Shown: positions 37,891 through 47,047 of the stretch, piece after piece
Numbering within the stretch: position 1 is the first letter of the stretch
Layout: every line of letters begins with the position of its first letter
From: Agarivorans litoreus
GTDB lineage: Bacteria > Pseudomonadota > Gammaproteobacteria > Enterobacterales > Celerinatantimonadaceae
Assembly (NCBI RefSeq): GCF_019649015.1
Contig: NZ_BLPI01000001.1
Span: 124,001 to 188,000 of the forward strand
Direction: 5' to 3'
DNA: 64,000 nt
Notes under the pieces: generated by a model
What the model was told of the DNA's origin: nothing
Database searches by the model: none
The model's input: the letters and a program-made list of their open reading frames with translations, nothing else
Position numbers and translations under genes: made by a program

Positions 37891-37963
37891 AACAGTAATC
37901 TCTCGTCATCGATTAGGTTGTTGCGCTGTGCAACAGTTGATGGCAAGCATTATTAGTTAATTA

Positions 37964-38079
37964 ACTTTTGTCAGAAATGGCAGTATCAACAAAATACTTT
38001 TGTAGAAAATGTAAGTAAAAAAGCGATAAATCTAAGAAAACTTTTGTAATAAACACTAGTATTAAGCATTCACTTTTGT
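37964..38079. promoter_or_regulatory. Four ACTTTTGT repeats between MFS and LysR genes
   Basis: Exact octamers at 37964-37971, 37996-38003, 38040-38047 and 38072-38079. The starts are 32, 44 and 32 bp apart, so they form two pairs with the same 32-bp spacing (about three helical turns). The complement ACAAAA adjoins the second copy and makes a small dyad. They are probably binding sites for the divergent LysR regulator; the assignment is inference. Confidence 0.5.
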
Positions 38080-38103
38080 TGATTTCTTCGCAAAGAGTTG
38101 CTG

Positions 38104-38994
38104 ATGTTTAACCTAAAAAATCGTTCTGATGATCTTGAAATTTTGTTGGCTGTAGTTGATAGCGGTGGCTTCTCAGCTGCCGCAGATGCCTTAGATATAC
38201 AAGTCGCTAAGGTATCTAGAGCGGTTAGCAAAATAGAAAAACAACTAGGCATTACTATTCTTAATCGAACCACCAGACGGGTGGTACAAACCGACGAAGG
38301 CCGCCAGTTTATAGAAGCAGTACGAATTGGATTAAGCCAAATTCAACAAGCTGAAGAAGATATTATTAGTAAGGGTGAATTGCCTCAAGGTAGGCTGCGA
38401 GTTGATGCGGCAAGCCCGTTTGTCATTCATCAACTCGTTCCACTAATAAATGAGTTTAAACTCGCCTTCCCCAATATAGAACTAGAGCTAAATACCAACG
38501 ACGGCTTTGTAGACTTACTGGAGAAGAAAACCGATTTGGCAATCCGCATAGGCACATTAGCAGACTCCACCCTGCATGCTCGGCCCATAGGCGTGAGTAA
38601 TCTGTATATTGTCGCCTCTCCAGCTTATCTCGATAAACGCGGCGCGCCCCTGCACGTTGCGCAATTACACGAACATGAGTTAATCGGCTTTAGCGGAGCT
38701 AAGGTGCTAAACCATTGGCCATTAAAAGGGTTTAAATCGATGAAGCCTGCTATTACTGCTAGTAGCGGAGAAACTATTCGCCAACTAGCGTTAAGTGGCA
38801 ACGGCATTGCGTGTTTGTCGGGATTTATGGTTAAACACGATATCGAGCAAGGAACGCTAGTGAGTTTGTTCCCGGCCTTGTTGGTGGAAGAAACTAACCA
38901 GCGACAAATTAATGCTGTGTACTACCGCTCATCTAAAGTCGCTCGGCGTATCACCGCGTTCATTGATTTTATTAAACCTCGGTTAAACTTGTAA
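38104..38994 (+). CDS. LysR-family regulator, divergent from MFS gene
   Basis: 296 residues. Helix-turn-helix in LEILLAVVDSGGFSAAADALDIQVAKVSRAVSKIEKQLG, with RTTRRV after it, then a substrate-binding domain (PQGRLRVDAASPFVIHQLVPLI). It resembles the CrgA/DsdC-like subgroup. I use the ATG at 38104 after AAAGAG; a TTG two codons upstream is the alternative. It probably controls the MFS transporter and itself through the repeat array. Confidence 0.9.
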   Translation: MFNLKNRSDDLEILLAVVDSGGFSAAADALDIQVAKVSRAVSKIEKQLGITILNRTTRRVVQTDEGRQFIEAVRIGLSQIQQAEEDIISKGELPQGRLRVDAASPFVIHQLVPLINEFKLAFPNIELELNTNDGFVDLLEKKTDLAIRIGTLADSTLHARPIGVSNLYIVASPAYLDKRGAPLHVAQLHEHELIGFSGAKVLNHWPLKGFKSMKPAITASSGETIRQLALSGNGIACLSGFMVKHDIEQGTLVSLFPALLVEETNQRQINAVYYRSSKVARRITAFIDFIKPRLNL

Positions 38995-39002
38995 GTTGCG
39001 GC

Positions 39003-39033
39003 TTGACTTGGAGCTAGCTCCAAGGTCTAGGCT
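39003..39033 (+). promoter_or_regulatory. MerR/NmlR-type promoter with 19-bp spacer
   Basis: TTGACT (39003-39008) and TAGGCT (39028-39033) are separated by 19 bp, the overlong spacer that MerR-family activators use. The spacer holds a perfect 18-bp palindrome CTTGGAGCTAGCTCCAAG (39007-39024), which resembles operators of the aldehyde-responsive NmlR/AdhR branch. It points into the decayed gene that follows. No MerR gene is in the window. Confidence 0.65.
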
Positions 39034-39058
39034 TGTGACACAGCCTTAGATTAATGGA

Positions 39059-39268
39059 GTGATCAATTATACAAACAAGATAGCAACGGTATCAGCATTA
39101 ATCGCAATGCGACACTGTGCCCCAATTAGGGCACATATCCACGGCCCCCTTAATGCAGGCTGTAGCCCAAAAGAGTTGGCTGGGTTTGTAACCGCCTACC
39201 TTGGGTGTAACAATAATAACAATTCTATTCCAACTGCTAATGGCATCAATTGTAATGCTGAAATCTAA
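39059..39268 (+). pseudogene. Carboxymuconolactone decarboxylase-like remnant
   Basis: The 69-codon frame resembles the C-terminal part of a carboxymuconolactone decarboxylase / alkylhydroperoxidase-D-like protein: KIATVSALIAMRHCAPIRAHI followed by LNAGCSPKELAGFVTAYLG. The family continues beyond this with a helix that here turns into a low-complexity Asn run (GCNNNNNSIPTANG). Without the N-terminal half and with no good ribosome site, it is most likely a decayed gene. Genes of this family are common targets of NmlR-type regulators, which fits the promoter just upstream. Confidence 0.45.
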
Positions 39269-39385
39269 TAAGGCCTTTGCTCCAAAGGCGTTTAGCGTTT
39301 TTTGGTAAAGCTCTTCGTCTAACTCACAACCATAGCGTCAAGCGTTCAACTCATTCTAAAGAAAGCCGTTCATTTGCCAAGTAAG

Positions 39386-39715
39386 CTAATCGCAAACCTG
39401 CTCGAGCAACTGCATTTTAACTACCTTAAATTCCGGTAAATAGGACTGCATGTTTTGCTCTGGGCTGGGTGGTAACACGTAGCCCTGAACAACTACTGGA
39501 TTTCGGTACCCTTCGAGCTGGTATTGGCCTTCTACATCAGCACTAGACCACATCCAAAACAGTTCACCTTGGCAGCTTTCGAACAAAGAAGTTTCGAAGC
39601 CGTATATCCAGTAACCCTGCATCGTTTGATTAGGGTATTGCGCAGTGCGATTTGAGCAAGAAAATAGGCTTACCAAGAGAAACGTGGCCAAAAGCACTCG
39701 AAATACAATAGTCAC
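39386..39715 (-). CDS. Small lipoprotein, unknown
   Basis: 109 residues. The signal peptide ends in a lipobox (LVSLFSC, Cys at residue 20), followed by NRTAQYPNQTMQGYWIYGFETSLFE. Two further Cys (ESCQGELF and EQVCD) could form a disulphide. Start GTG at 39715, with GGAGAG 7 bases upstream. Monocistronic. I do not recognise the family. Confidence 0.75.
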   Translation of the reverse strand: MTIVFRVLLATFLLVSLFSCSNRTAQYPNQTMQGYWIYGFETSLFESCQGELFWMWSSADVEGQYQLEGYRNPVVVQGYVLPPSPEQNMQSYLPEFKVVKMQLLEQVCD

Positions 39716-40509
39716 CCTACTTCTCTCCTTTTTCTCTACCTTACACCTATGCAGTGTCGCCGCTGCATAGTTTAAATCATTAACAAGCTTGTTGATAAGC
39801 CTTTAAAAACACTGGTTAAATATCAAACTCCCCATGCAAACCAACTGCATACTATCAAATAAATCAACAATGACAGGCAGTATAAATATCGAACAACAAA
39901 ATCATTCAGCCATTAGTGGATACACTGTTAATTTTATCGCTACCACTATCAATAAGATGCATTTAAATATTATGAAACAATGAGTTAAAAGAAAGACAAA
40001 TCCGACCAGTATAACGCACGACTTTTAGTTAAATCCTGCATGAAACAACATCAGTACAATTTTTGAGCTGCCGCACAAATCACCAAAGCAAGTAATTATT
40101 CATCCTCTCGAAATAAATATTGATCAACCAATTGTGATCAACCTCTAAAATTTGGATAATCAATAATGCTATTAATTTGCCCATTAACCCCATTATTGGT
40201 CAACCTATTGGCGTTATTTAGGGAAACCAATTAACCACAAGGAGGACGGTATTTCTTGAATCGCTTAACCAAGGGAGTGGCAACAAGTGGTCAGTATCAA
40301 AAATAGCGCAATCATATTATTTAAGCTCAACAGCTTAAGTACTTGGCTGCTATCAAGTACTACCAAGTAAACCACTTCATTCGTTTAAGCACAGAACAAC
40401 TTATTAAGGGAACCAAAATTGGTATACCAAATTTTGAGCATATCGCGTTTAGATAATCGAGAAGTAACAAACGCAAATAAATAACTAGGATATAAACATA
40501 GGAAGTTTT
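39716..40509. other. Long regulatory region upstream of the agarase gene
   Basis: This 794-bp stretch has no convincing gene. It holds two TGATCAACC copies (40121-40129 and 40135-40143) and a variant TGGTCAACC (40197-40205), a perfect Shine-Dalgarno AAGGAGG (40239-40245) in front of a 16-codon TTG-started frame (40256-40306), and the GntR-like palindrome at 40415-40435. Its length and the strong ribosome site suggest a long, regulated leader for the agarase. I see no riboswitch fold that I can name. Confidence 0.5.
40415..40435. promoter_or_regulatory. GntR/UxuR-like operator in the agarase promoter
   Basis: The core TTGGTATACCAA (40419-40430) is a perfect 12-bp palindrome with AAAA and ATTTT flanks. 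It matches the core bound by GntR-family hexuronate regulators of the UxuR/ExuR type in gammaproteobacteria. It lies 75 bp upstream of the agarase start, a good place for repression. The cognate regulator is not in the window. Confidence 0.5.
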
Positions 40510-43500
40510 ATGACTATCAAGGCAAAGAAAATGGCTCCGCTCTGCTTTGCTGTCAGTTCAATACTGAGCATAGGTGTATGTTCAGCAGCAGCTGGCGAAG
40601 CAATACGAGTAGAGGCCGAAGATTTCGTGATGATTGGCGGAACCTTCGATGACGGCCAAATTGCAGCAGTAAGCACCTATACAGTAAATGGTGCGACTGC
40701 AATAAACTTTGTAAACAAAGGCGACTACCTAGACTATCAGGTAAATATCGCTGAAGCCGGTACCTACAACATCGAATACTTAATTGGCACCGATATAGCA
40801 AACGGTGCAGAAATTGAAGTATTAGTAAAAAGTGGTGCCGCTTGGGTTTCTCAAGGAAGAACGACAGTACCAGCAGCTGGCTGGGACAATTTTCAATTGC
40901 TCGCCCCTACTCATACGGTAGAGCTACCTAGTGGCCAGGTGGATATTCGAATTGCTGCCTCTGGCGCCAATGACTGGCAATGGAACTTAGACTACTTCAC
41001 GCTGCAAAAAGTTGCCGATGAACCGGTAGATCCTGAACCGCCAGTGGTGTTGCCACCAGCAGCACTGATTACCCAAGCCACCAGCTTTACTGGTAGTGGT
41101 GGTACTTTTGCCGATGGTCAACCTTCTCCTGTAAGTACTTATACAGCTAATGGTGTAAGTGCGATTAATTACATTAACAAGGGCGACTACGTAGATTACG
41201 ACCTAAACATTGCAGAGTCTGGTGATTACAGCATTGAATACTTAATTGCTACGGCGCTTGATGCAGGTGTAGAAATTGAAGTATTGCTAAATACCGGTAA
41301 CGGTTGGGCGTCTGTAGGTAAGTCTTCGGTAGCTGCAGGTGGCTGGGACAATTTCCAGTCTCTCAAACCAAGTTATTTATTGTCGATTCCTAGTGGTTCA
41401 GTGCAATTGCGCTTAAATGCTTCAGGGACCAATGACTGGCAGTGGAACCTAGCCAGCTTCGCCTTATTACGTGAAGGTGATTATACGGATCCAACGGACC
41501 CAACTGATCCTACAGACCCAACCGATCCTACGGATCCTACGGACCCAACCGATCCTACAGACCCAACCGATCCTACAGACCCAACCGATCCGCCTGTAGT
41601 GATACCACCAGGCAATGGCACCGACCCTGTTGAAGTAGAAGGCAGCTTCACTTTAGAAGCAGAAAACTACCAAGCTGTAGGTGGCGAAGTAGGTATTTAT
41701 GATATCGATAACGGTAAAGCCGTTAATTACTTTAACTCTGGCGATTACTTAGAGTTTTACGTCAAACTTGAAACCGGTGGTTTATACGACGCCAGTTACC
41801 GAGTTGCCACAGGCACTTTAAGTGATACAGCGGTGGGCCTAATGCTTACTGATCACAATGGCCAATTAGCAGTTAAAAATGTAACAACCGTTAATAGTGT
41901 TGGCGGCGACTGGGACGTGTTCTACACCCAACCAGGCAATGGTAGATTCAACATCTTTAGTGGCACTAACACTATCCGTATTTACGGCGCTGGCTCAGCT
42001 GACTTTCAGTTCAACATCGATAGCATTAGCTTTAGCCGAGTAGGCAATGTTGACCTAGATATCGACGGTGACAATGACGGTGTTCCCGACGTAGATGACC
42101 TTTGTGCTAGCAGCCCTAGTGACGAAGTTGCAGATGCAAACGGTTGTACGCCTTCGCAAAAAGACAGCGACGAAGACGGCATCAATGATCGCATAGATCA
42201 ATGCCCTAACACACCACCAGGCGCCTTTGTAGATGACATTGGCTGTACTAGCACTGGCAGTGACGACGATGATTTTGATGGAGTGCCAAACACCATTGAT
42301 CAATGTCCAAACACGCCATTTGGTCAAAATGTAACACCAACAGGTTGTCCCGTTGCAGGCAGTGATGCCGACGAAGATGGCGTAGCCGACAGTGTAGATA
42401 TTTGCCCCAATACACCTATCAACGAGTTTGCTAACGCAGAAGGTTGCTCAAGTTCGCAACTAAGCAACGGAGAAACTGTATCAGTAAGTGTAAACGCCAA
42501 TATCATGCATGAAGTGAACGGTGTATCTGACTTTGGCCGTAGCCGCCATATGACAATGCACAGTACCATCTTTGAGCAAGATTGGAATGGCCACAGCGAC
42601 CGTTTGAACTACCTCCTAAATACGCTAGACGTATACATGGGCCGTGACAACGGAACAGCAACTTGGCGCTTCAAAGAAACCGCTCAAGATCCAAATGTAG
42701 CTAATACACCAGATATGGACTGGATGGTTAATCGCGGTAAAGTACTGCGCGAAGATTACGCTAACAACGAGTTCTACAAGCGTTTCTCGCCAGAAAAAAC
42801 CGAGTTAATTGCTGGTACTAACCCGCACCCTACCTACCCTACCTTAAGCTGGTACGACAACGGTATGACATCTACCGGTTGGCAGCCAAAAACTATTGAG
42901 ACCTCAGCAAAATGGATGGGTCATTACCTAGCTAACTACTACGCTAACTCTCAAAACGGAAACGTTGGTGAGCCAATGCCTAAGTTCTGGGAAGTGATTA
43001 ACGAACCAGACATGTTGATGAAAACCGGTCAGTTCATGGTTACCAACCAAGAAGACATTTGGCGCTACCACTCTTTGGTTGCTCAAGAAATTAGACAAGC
43101 ACTGGGTGACGAAGCACCGATGATTGGCGGTATGACCTGGGGTCAACACGACTTCTATCGTCGTGATGGTATCTCTCGTCACCAAGACGACTACCTATGC
43201 GCTTGGGTAGACGAAGAAGCCTGTGCAATGTTCACTGAAAGAATGCAAACCACGGTAGATGATACGCGCGAGAGTGATTGGTATCAGTGGGATGTAATGT
43301 GGCGTGGTTTTATCGAGGAAGCGGGTGCAGATATGGACTTCTACGCTGTACATATCTACGACTGGCCAAGCGTGGAAGCAAACGGACAAGCGGGTACGGT
43401 TCGCCGTGGTGGTCATGTACAAGCAATGTTAGACATGATGGAATGGTCTGACGTTAACCTTGGTGGTTTACAAAACCGCAAGCCAATTGTTATGTCTGAG

Positions 43501-44529
43501 TACGGCGCTGTACAAGGTGCTTGGGACGAACTTCCTCACGAAGAACGCTACGACATCGAGAACTTAAAAGCCTTTAACGGCATGTTAATGCAGTTCTTAC
43601 AACGTCCAGACTACGTGATTAAGTCTATGCCGTTTACGCCAGCTAAACCATTGTGGGGCTACAAGCCTGCGGGTTGTGGTTACGATGCAACAGTTAACTG
43701 TACTGCACCTTACCACTACTCAATGATGATGGAGTCAGAGTTAAACAACGGTGATTGGCAGTGGTCTTCTTACATTAAGTTCTTTGAACTTTGGGCAGAC
43801 GTAGATGGAACACGTGTTGACGCTCACTCAAGCGATCCTGATGTTCAAGTTAATGCTTATGTAGACGGAAAAGAGTTGTTTGTAATCATCAACAACCTAG
43901 AAGATTACGACACTACCGTTAAGCTAAACGTTGCAGGTTTAACTGGCTTAAATGTTAGCAATGTTGAACTACGTCAAATGTACTTTGACGGTGTAGAGCA
44001 TACCAAGCTTGAACGCCGCCATAAGAAACAGCTTCCTTCTAGCCTAACCTTAGCAGCAGATGGAACCGCAGTTCTACGCTACACCTTAAGTAACAACGTT
44101 GCCGTTAACCAAAAAGTAACTGAGCACAAATACTTTGGCGAAAGTGTTAGTGGCGGCTCGGTACCACATCGCATAAGTGTAAATGGTGGTGCTAAAACCG
44201 TTAAGGTTAACAACCTTGTAGTACCTAATGGCGCTGCAGAAGCAATGCTACGTTTAACTGTAGCCTTGTTCCCAGACCAAGACGATAAAGAAGGCGGATT
44301 GCTTACTATTAACTCACTAACGGTTAATGGTAACAACGTAACTACACCTATCGATTGGCGCGGCCCAGCTAAGTACTCTTCAGACCGTTACTTTGCAACG
44401 TTAGAAATTCCTGTACCGGTAGAGTACCTCTCTACCAACAACACCGTAGATGTTGACTTCAAACATAACGGTGAGCTAACGGTTGCCAGCATTGTGGTTT
44501 GGGACTTCTCCGCCCCGCCACAACGCTAA
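40510..44529 (+). CDS. Secreted GH86 beta-agarase with three CBM6 modules
   Basis: 1339-residue extracellular enzyme expected to hydrolyse agarose or porphyran. The signal peptide ends near residue 28. Three CBM6-like domains follow at about 30-168, 188-322 and 378-515 (repeated NKGDYLDYQ / NKGDYVDYD / NSGDYLEFY core). Between the second and third lies a linker of DPT repeats (327-359). Acidic thrombospondin type 3 repeats (about 515-652; DNDGVPDVDD, DSDEDGINDR) presumably bind calcium. The GH86 barrel starts near 657, with Glu832 in FWEVINEPD as probable acid/base and Glu997 in VMSEYGAV as probable nucleophile, then C-terminal beta domains. GGAAG precedes the ATG. Agarase and porphyranase activities cannot be told apart from sequence. 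Confidence 0.9.
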   Translation: MTIKAKKMAPLCFAVSSILSIGVCSAAAGEAIRVEAEDFVMIGGTFDDGQIAAVSTYTVNGATAINFVNKGDYLDYQVNIAEAGTYNIEYLIGTDIANGAEIEVLVKSGAAWVSQGRTTVPAAGWDNFQLLAPTHTVELPSGQVDIRIAASGANDWQWNLDYFTLQKVADEPVDPEPPVVLPPAALITQATSFTGSGGTFADGQPSPVSTYTANGVSAINYINKGDYVDYDLNIAESGDYSIEYLIATALDAGVEIEVLLNTGNGWASVGKSSVAAGGWDNFQSLKPSYLLSIPSGSVQLRLNASGTNDWQWNLASFALLREGDYTDPTDPTDPTDPTDPTDPTDPTDPTDPTDPTDPTDPPVVIPPGNGTDPVEVEGSFTLEAENYQAVGGEVGIYDIDNGKAVNYFNSGDYLEFYVKLETGGLYDASYRVATGTLSDTAVGLMLTDHNGQLAVKNVTTVNSVGGDWDVFYTQPGNGRFNIFSGTNTIRIYGAGSADFQFNIDSISFSRVGNVDLDIDGDNDGVPDVDDLCASSPSDEVADANGCTPSQKDSDEDGINDRIDQCPNTPPGAFVDDIGCTSTGSDDDDFDGVPNTIDQCPNTPFGQNVTPTGCPVAGSDADEDGVADSVDICPNTPINEFANAEGCSSSQLSNGETVSVSVNANIMHEVNGVSDFGRSRHMTMHSTIFEQDWNGHSDRLNYLLNTLDVYMGRDNGTATWRFKETAQDPNVANTPDMDWMVNRGKVLREDYANNEFYKRFSPEKTELIAGTNPHPTYPTLSWYDNGMTSTGWQPKTIETSAKWMGHYLANYYANSQNGNVGEPMPKFWEVINEPDMLMKTGQFMVTNQEDIWRYHSLVAQEIRQALGDEAPMIGGMTWGQHDFYRRDGISRHQDDYLCAWVDEEACAMFTERMQTTVDDTRESDWYQWDVMWRGFIEEAGADMDFYAVHIYDWPSVEANGQAGTVRRGGHVQAMLDMMEWSDVNLGGLQNRKPIVMSEYGAVQGAWDELPHEERYDIENLKAFNGMLMQFLQRPDYVIKSMPFTPAKPLWGYKPAGCGYDATVNCTAPYHYSMMMESELNNGDWQWSSYIKFFELWADVDGTRVDAHSSDPDVQVNAYVDGKELFVIINNLEDYDTTVKLNVAGLTGLNVSNVELRQMYFDGVEHTKLERRHKKQLPSSLTLAADGTAVLRYTLSNNVAVNQKVTEHKYFGESVSGGSVPHRISVNGGAKTVKVNNLVVPNGAAEAMLRLTVALFPDQDDKEGGLLTINSLTVNGNNVTTPIDWRGPAKYSSDRYFATLEIPVPVEYLSTNNTVDVDFKHNGELTVASIVVWDFSAPPQR
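41488..41586 (+). repeat. Tandem 9-bp repeat coding a DPT linker
   Basis: Eleven consecutive 9-bp units encode Asp-Pro-Thr. Units alternate GATCCTACA and GACCCAACC, giving an 18-bp higher-order period. It is a spacer between the second and third CBM6 modules. Such a repeat can change copy number without shifting frame, altering linker length. Confidence 0.9.
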
Positions 44530-44570
44530 TGCCTTAGCAAGTTCTTGGCCCTAGCACCAAGACCATAAGC

Positions 44571-44604
44571 AAAAGCGCCACCTTCCCTGAGTAGCGCTTT
44601 TTTT
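44571..44604 (+). terminator. Terminator of the agarase gene
   Basis: Stem AAAAGCGC / GCGCTTTT with a 15-base loop and further T residues, 42 bp after the agarase stop. Confidence 0.7.
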
Positions 44605-44617
44605 AATTGGTTACCTA

Positions 44618-44915
44618 GTGAGAACAACTACATCAAATGATGGTTGGTACCTAATTCAGTCGCAACGCAGCGAAAAGTGTGTTGATTTAAACAATGGCTC
44701 AATGCCCGATGGAGCAACGGTTCATCAGTGGACGTGCATGCCCAATAATCAGAATCAACATTGGAAGATTAACCCCAATGCAACAATAATTTTGAGTTAA
44801 TCGCAAGGAAAGTAACAAATGCCTAGACGCAGAGGGCAAATCAACGTTTAACGGAACTCGTTTATTACTATGGGCTTGTTACAGCGGCGACAATCAACTG
44901 TTCACTTTTAAGTAG
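44618..44915 (+). pseudogene. Ricin-type beta-trefoil (CBM13) remnant
   Basis: The first frame (to 44800) reads GWYLIQSQRSEKCVDLNNGS and ends with the QNQHWKI (QxW) motif. A second repeat continues in another frame: KCLDAEGKSTFNGTRLLLWA and SGDNQLFTF, ending with TAG at 44913-44915. Both are ricin B-lectin repeats with KCxD and Q-x-W/F motifs. The frame change, the absence of a start and the terminator upstream show a broken fragment of a carbohydrate-binding domain, perhaps once part of another secreted polysaccharidase. Confidence 0.65.
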
Positions 44916-45095
44916 GTACTAAACGCGTAATTCGAGAGATTTTTACAACTACTTTAATCAGCTTTATGGTAGGCAGATATAATCGTTGTATTTGCTACAG
45001 AGCCAACAAAACTTTGCTATTTAGTAAGCCACAAATATGTAATACAAATTCGCTAGTTTGATGTAAAATCTAGTTTTATCTTAGTAGTATTCAAG

Positions 45096-46301
45096 ATGCC
45101 TCGCTTATCACCCGTTACACTGCTCACGCTGTTAGGCGTGTTTTTGGTGGCCCTTAATTTAAGAGCACCGTTCACCAGCCTAGCCCCAGTGCTAGAGCAA
45201 ATTATGGAAAGCCTTTCACTGTCTGCTGCTCAGGCAGGATTCGTGACTGCGCTTCCGTTAATTTCCTTAGCGGTGTTTTCATCCTTAGCGCCTAAACTGG
45301 CACAAAACCTTGGCTTAGAAAAAGCTTTGGTAATTTCGCTTTTTTGCGTGGCGTTTGGTGTCGCGGTTCGCTCAATGGGTTTAGTTTCGCCTTTATATTT
45401 GGGCACCGTAGTAATGGGCGCAGGCATCGCTTTTGGTAATGTATTATTGCCAGCGGTAGTTAAAAAGCTCTTCCCAGAACGCATTTCTGAGGTTTCATCG
45501 CTGTACATTTTTGTAATGGGTGTAGGTTCAACCTTAGCAGCTAGTGTGATGGTGCCCCTGTCGCAACAAGCGCCAGAACAGCTATTTGGTTGGCAATTTG
45601 CGCTAGCCTTTAACCTTATCTTTCCCTTAGCCGCCCTACTATTCTGGCTACCAAAACTTACAACAAAATCGAGACAGCAGCACCAAGCAGAGCAACATAG
45701 CGAATCAGTGTCCATCACTTCATTGCTGCGTTTACCAGTAGCTTGGTTTGTTACCTTAGCACTTGGCATTAACTCTTTTACCTTTTACGCCTTTGCCGGA
45801 TGGCTGCCTAAAATACTGAACGATGTTGGCTACAGTGAATTAGATGCTGGTTACATATATGGATTTTTGCAGTTTTCTACCATGGTGCCAGGCCTAGTAC
45901 TTATGCCCATTTTGGCCAAACTAAGAAACCATACCTTGCTTATAACACTGTGTGCATCTAGCGTAGTATTTAGTTTGCTGGGGATGATATTAGCGCCCAA
46001 TTTAGCCATATTATGGGTAGGATTATTTGGCCTAAGCAACTGCGCTACGTTTATTGTAGCGCTAAGTTTTATTGGCCATAAAACAACAAATACTCAACAA
46101 GCAGCCGCGTTATCGGGCATGTCACAAAGCTTTGGTTATGCCTTGGCGGCAACTGGGCCTTCGCTTATAGGTTTTATCCATACCTCAACGGGGACTTGGA
46201 GCTTACCGCTCTTAATCATTGCTTTGTTTGGTGTGGCTTGTACGGTATTCTGCGCGCTAGCGGCAAAAGGTAAACGACTACACATCAAAAGAAACAGCTA
46301 G
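45096..46301 (+). CDS. MFS transporter of the CynX/NimT family
   Basis: 401 residues with 12 predicted helices. N-terminal LLTLLGVFLVALNLRAPFTSLAPVLEQI is the typical CynX/NimT opening. Members carry cyanate, nitroimidazoles or unknown anions, so the substrate is open. No cyanase gene is nearby. The start at 45096 has only a weak ribosome site (TTCAAG). Confidence 0.88.
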   Translation: MPRLSPVTLLTLLGVFLVALNLRAPFTSLAPVLEQIMESLSLSAAQAGFVTALPLISLAVFSSLAPKLAQNLGLEKALVISLFCVAFGVAVRSMGLVSPLYLGTVVMGAGIAFGNVLLPAVVKKLFPERISEVSSLYIFVMGVGSTLAASVMVPLSQQAPEQLFGWQFALAFNLIFPLAALLFWLPKLTTKSRQQHQAEQHSESVSITSLLRLPVAWFVTLALGINSFTFYAFAGWLPKILNDVGYSELDAGYIYGFLQFSTMVPGLVLMPILAKLRNHTLLITLCASSVVFSLLGMILAPNLAILWVGLFGLSNCATFIVALSFIGHKTTNTQQAAALSGMSQSFGYALAATGPSLIGFIHTSTGTWSLPLLIIALFGVACTVFCALAAKGKRLHIKRNS

Positions 46302-46421
46302 TTACCCCAAGCTTCGCTAAAGATTCAAACAGCTAGTATTGCGGTTACTAGCTGATTATCGTTACAACATAGCAACATCGGTTGCTAAGCTTATTTTCCA
46401 CAAATCTGCTTATGTGGGAAG

Positions 46422-46910
46422 CTAGTCGTCTTCAACCGCTTTAAACTTCACAATTATTTCTGCCACTAGCTCTTCTGGAAACAAAGACTTCGACAAATAC
46501 TGTCGACCGCCTGTTTTAGCCACCAAAATAATGCCAAGCTCTGTTTCAATTACCGTCTCTACATTGTCCCAAGCTAGGCTGGTTTTGGTGTATGGATTTT
46601 GTGTCTCTATGCCTTCATTGTTAATGCTAAGTTTTATCTCACTATTAGCGCTGCGCCCCCACATTTGTCGGGTTAGCCACCACGCTCGTTTAAAGCGAAT
46701 ATGAATTAACTCTAATACCGCTAAACCAATTAGCATGCTACCCGCTACTTTGGGCTGCTCGGTAAACATCAACAGTGCTAAGCCTACTAATAGCAATAAG
46801 GCAGGAAACCACTTCTTTATAGCGGACTTCTTTTCAAAGGGCGATGTTTGATCAAAACATTCGGCGAGGTATTGGCGTGACAGCGTAAACTGCGTTTTAA
46901 AAGCTTGCAT
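46422..46910 (-). CDS. YcxB-like membrane protein
   Basis: 162 residues. Two adjacent helices (FPALLLLVGLALLMF and VAGSMLIGLAVLELIHI) and a C-terminal YcxB-type domain (IKLSINNEGIETQNPYTKTSLAWDNVETVIETELGIILV). Function unknown. Monocistronic, between the MFS gene and the thioredoxin-like gene. Confidence 0.75.
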   Translation of the reverse strand: MQAFKTQFTLSRQYLAECFDQTSPFEKKSAIKKWFPALLLLVGLALLMFTEQPKVAGSMLIGLAVLELIHIRFKRAWWLTRQMWGRSANSEIKLSINNEGIETQNPYTKTSLAWDNVETVIETELGIILVAKTGGRQYLSKSLFPEELVAEIIVKFKAVEDD

Positions 46911-47047
46911 AACAACACTTAATAATTGGGAGGAGGAATAACACCAAGGCGACTATAGGCCTATCAGGTGTTGGCTTATCAAAATAGCCTAGCTAAAAAT
47001 CAACTTGAGCATTTTACTTAAGTTAACTGTAAAGCTGTAGTAAAAGC

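Noticed and set aside
41488-41586. CRISPR-like array
   Set aside because: The units are contiguous 9-bp coding repeats without spacers.
45230-45769. 179-codon minus-strand ORF opposite the CynX-type MFS gene
   Set aside because: It lies fully antisense to a clear transporter, has low-complexity composition and no family features.
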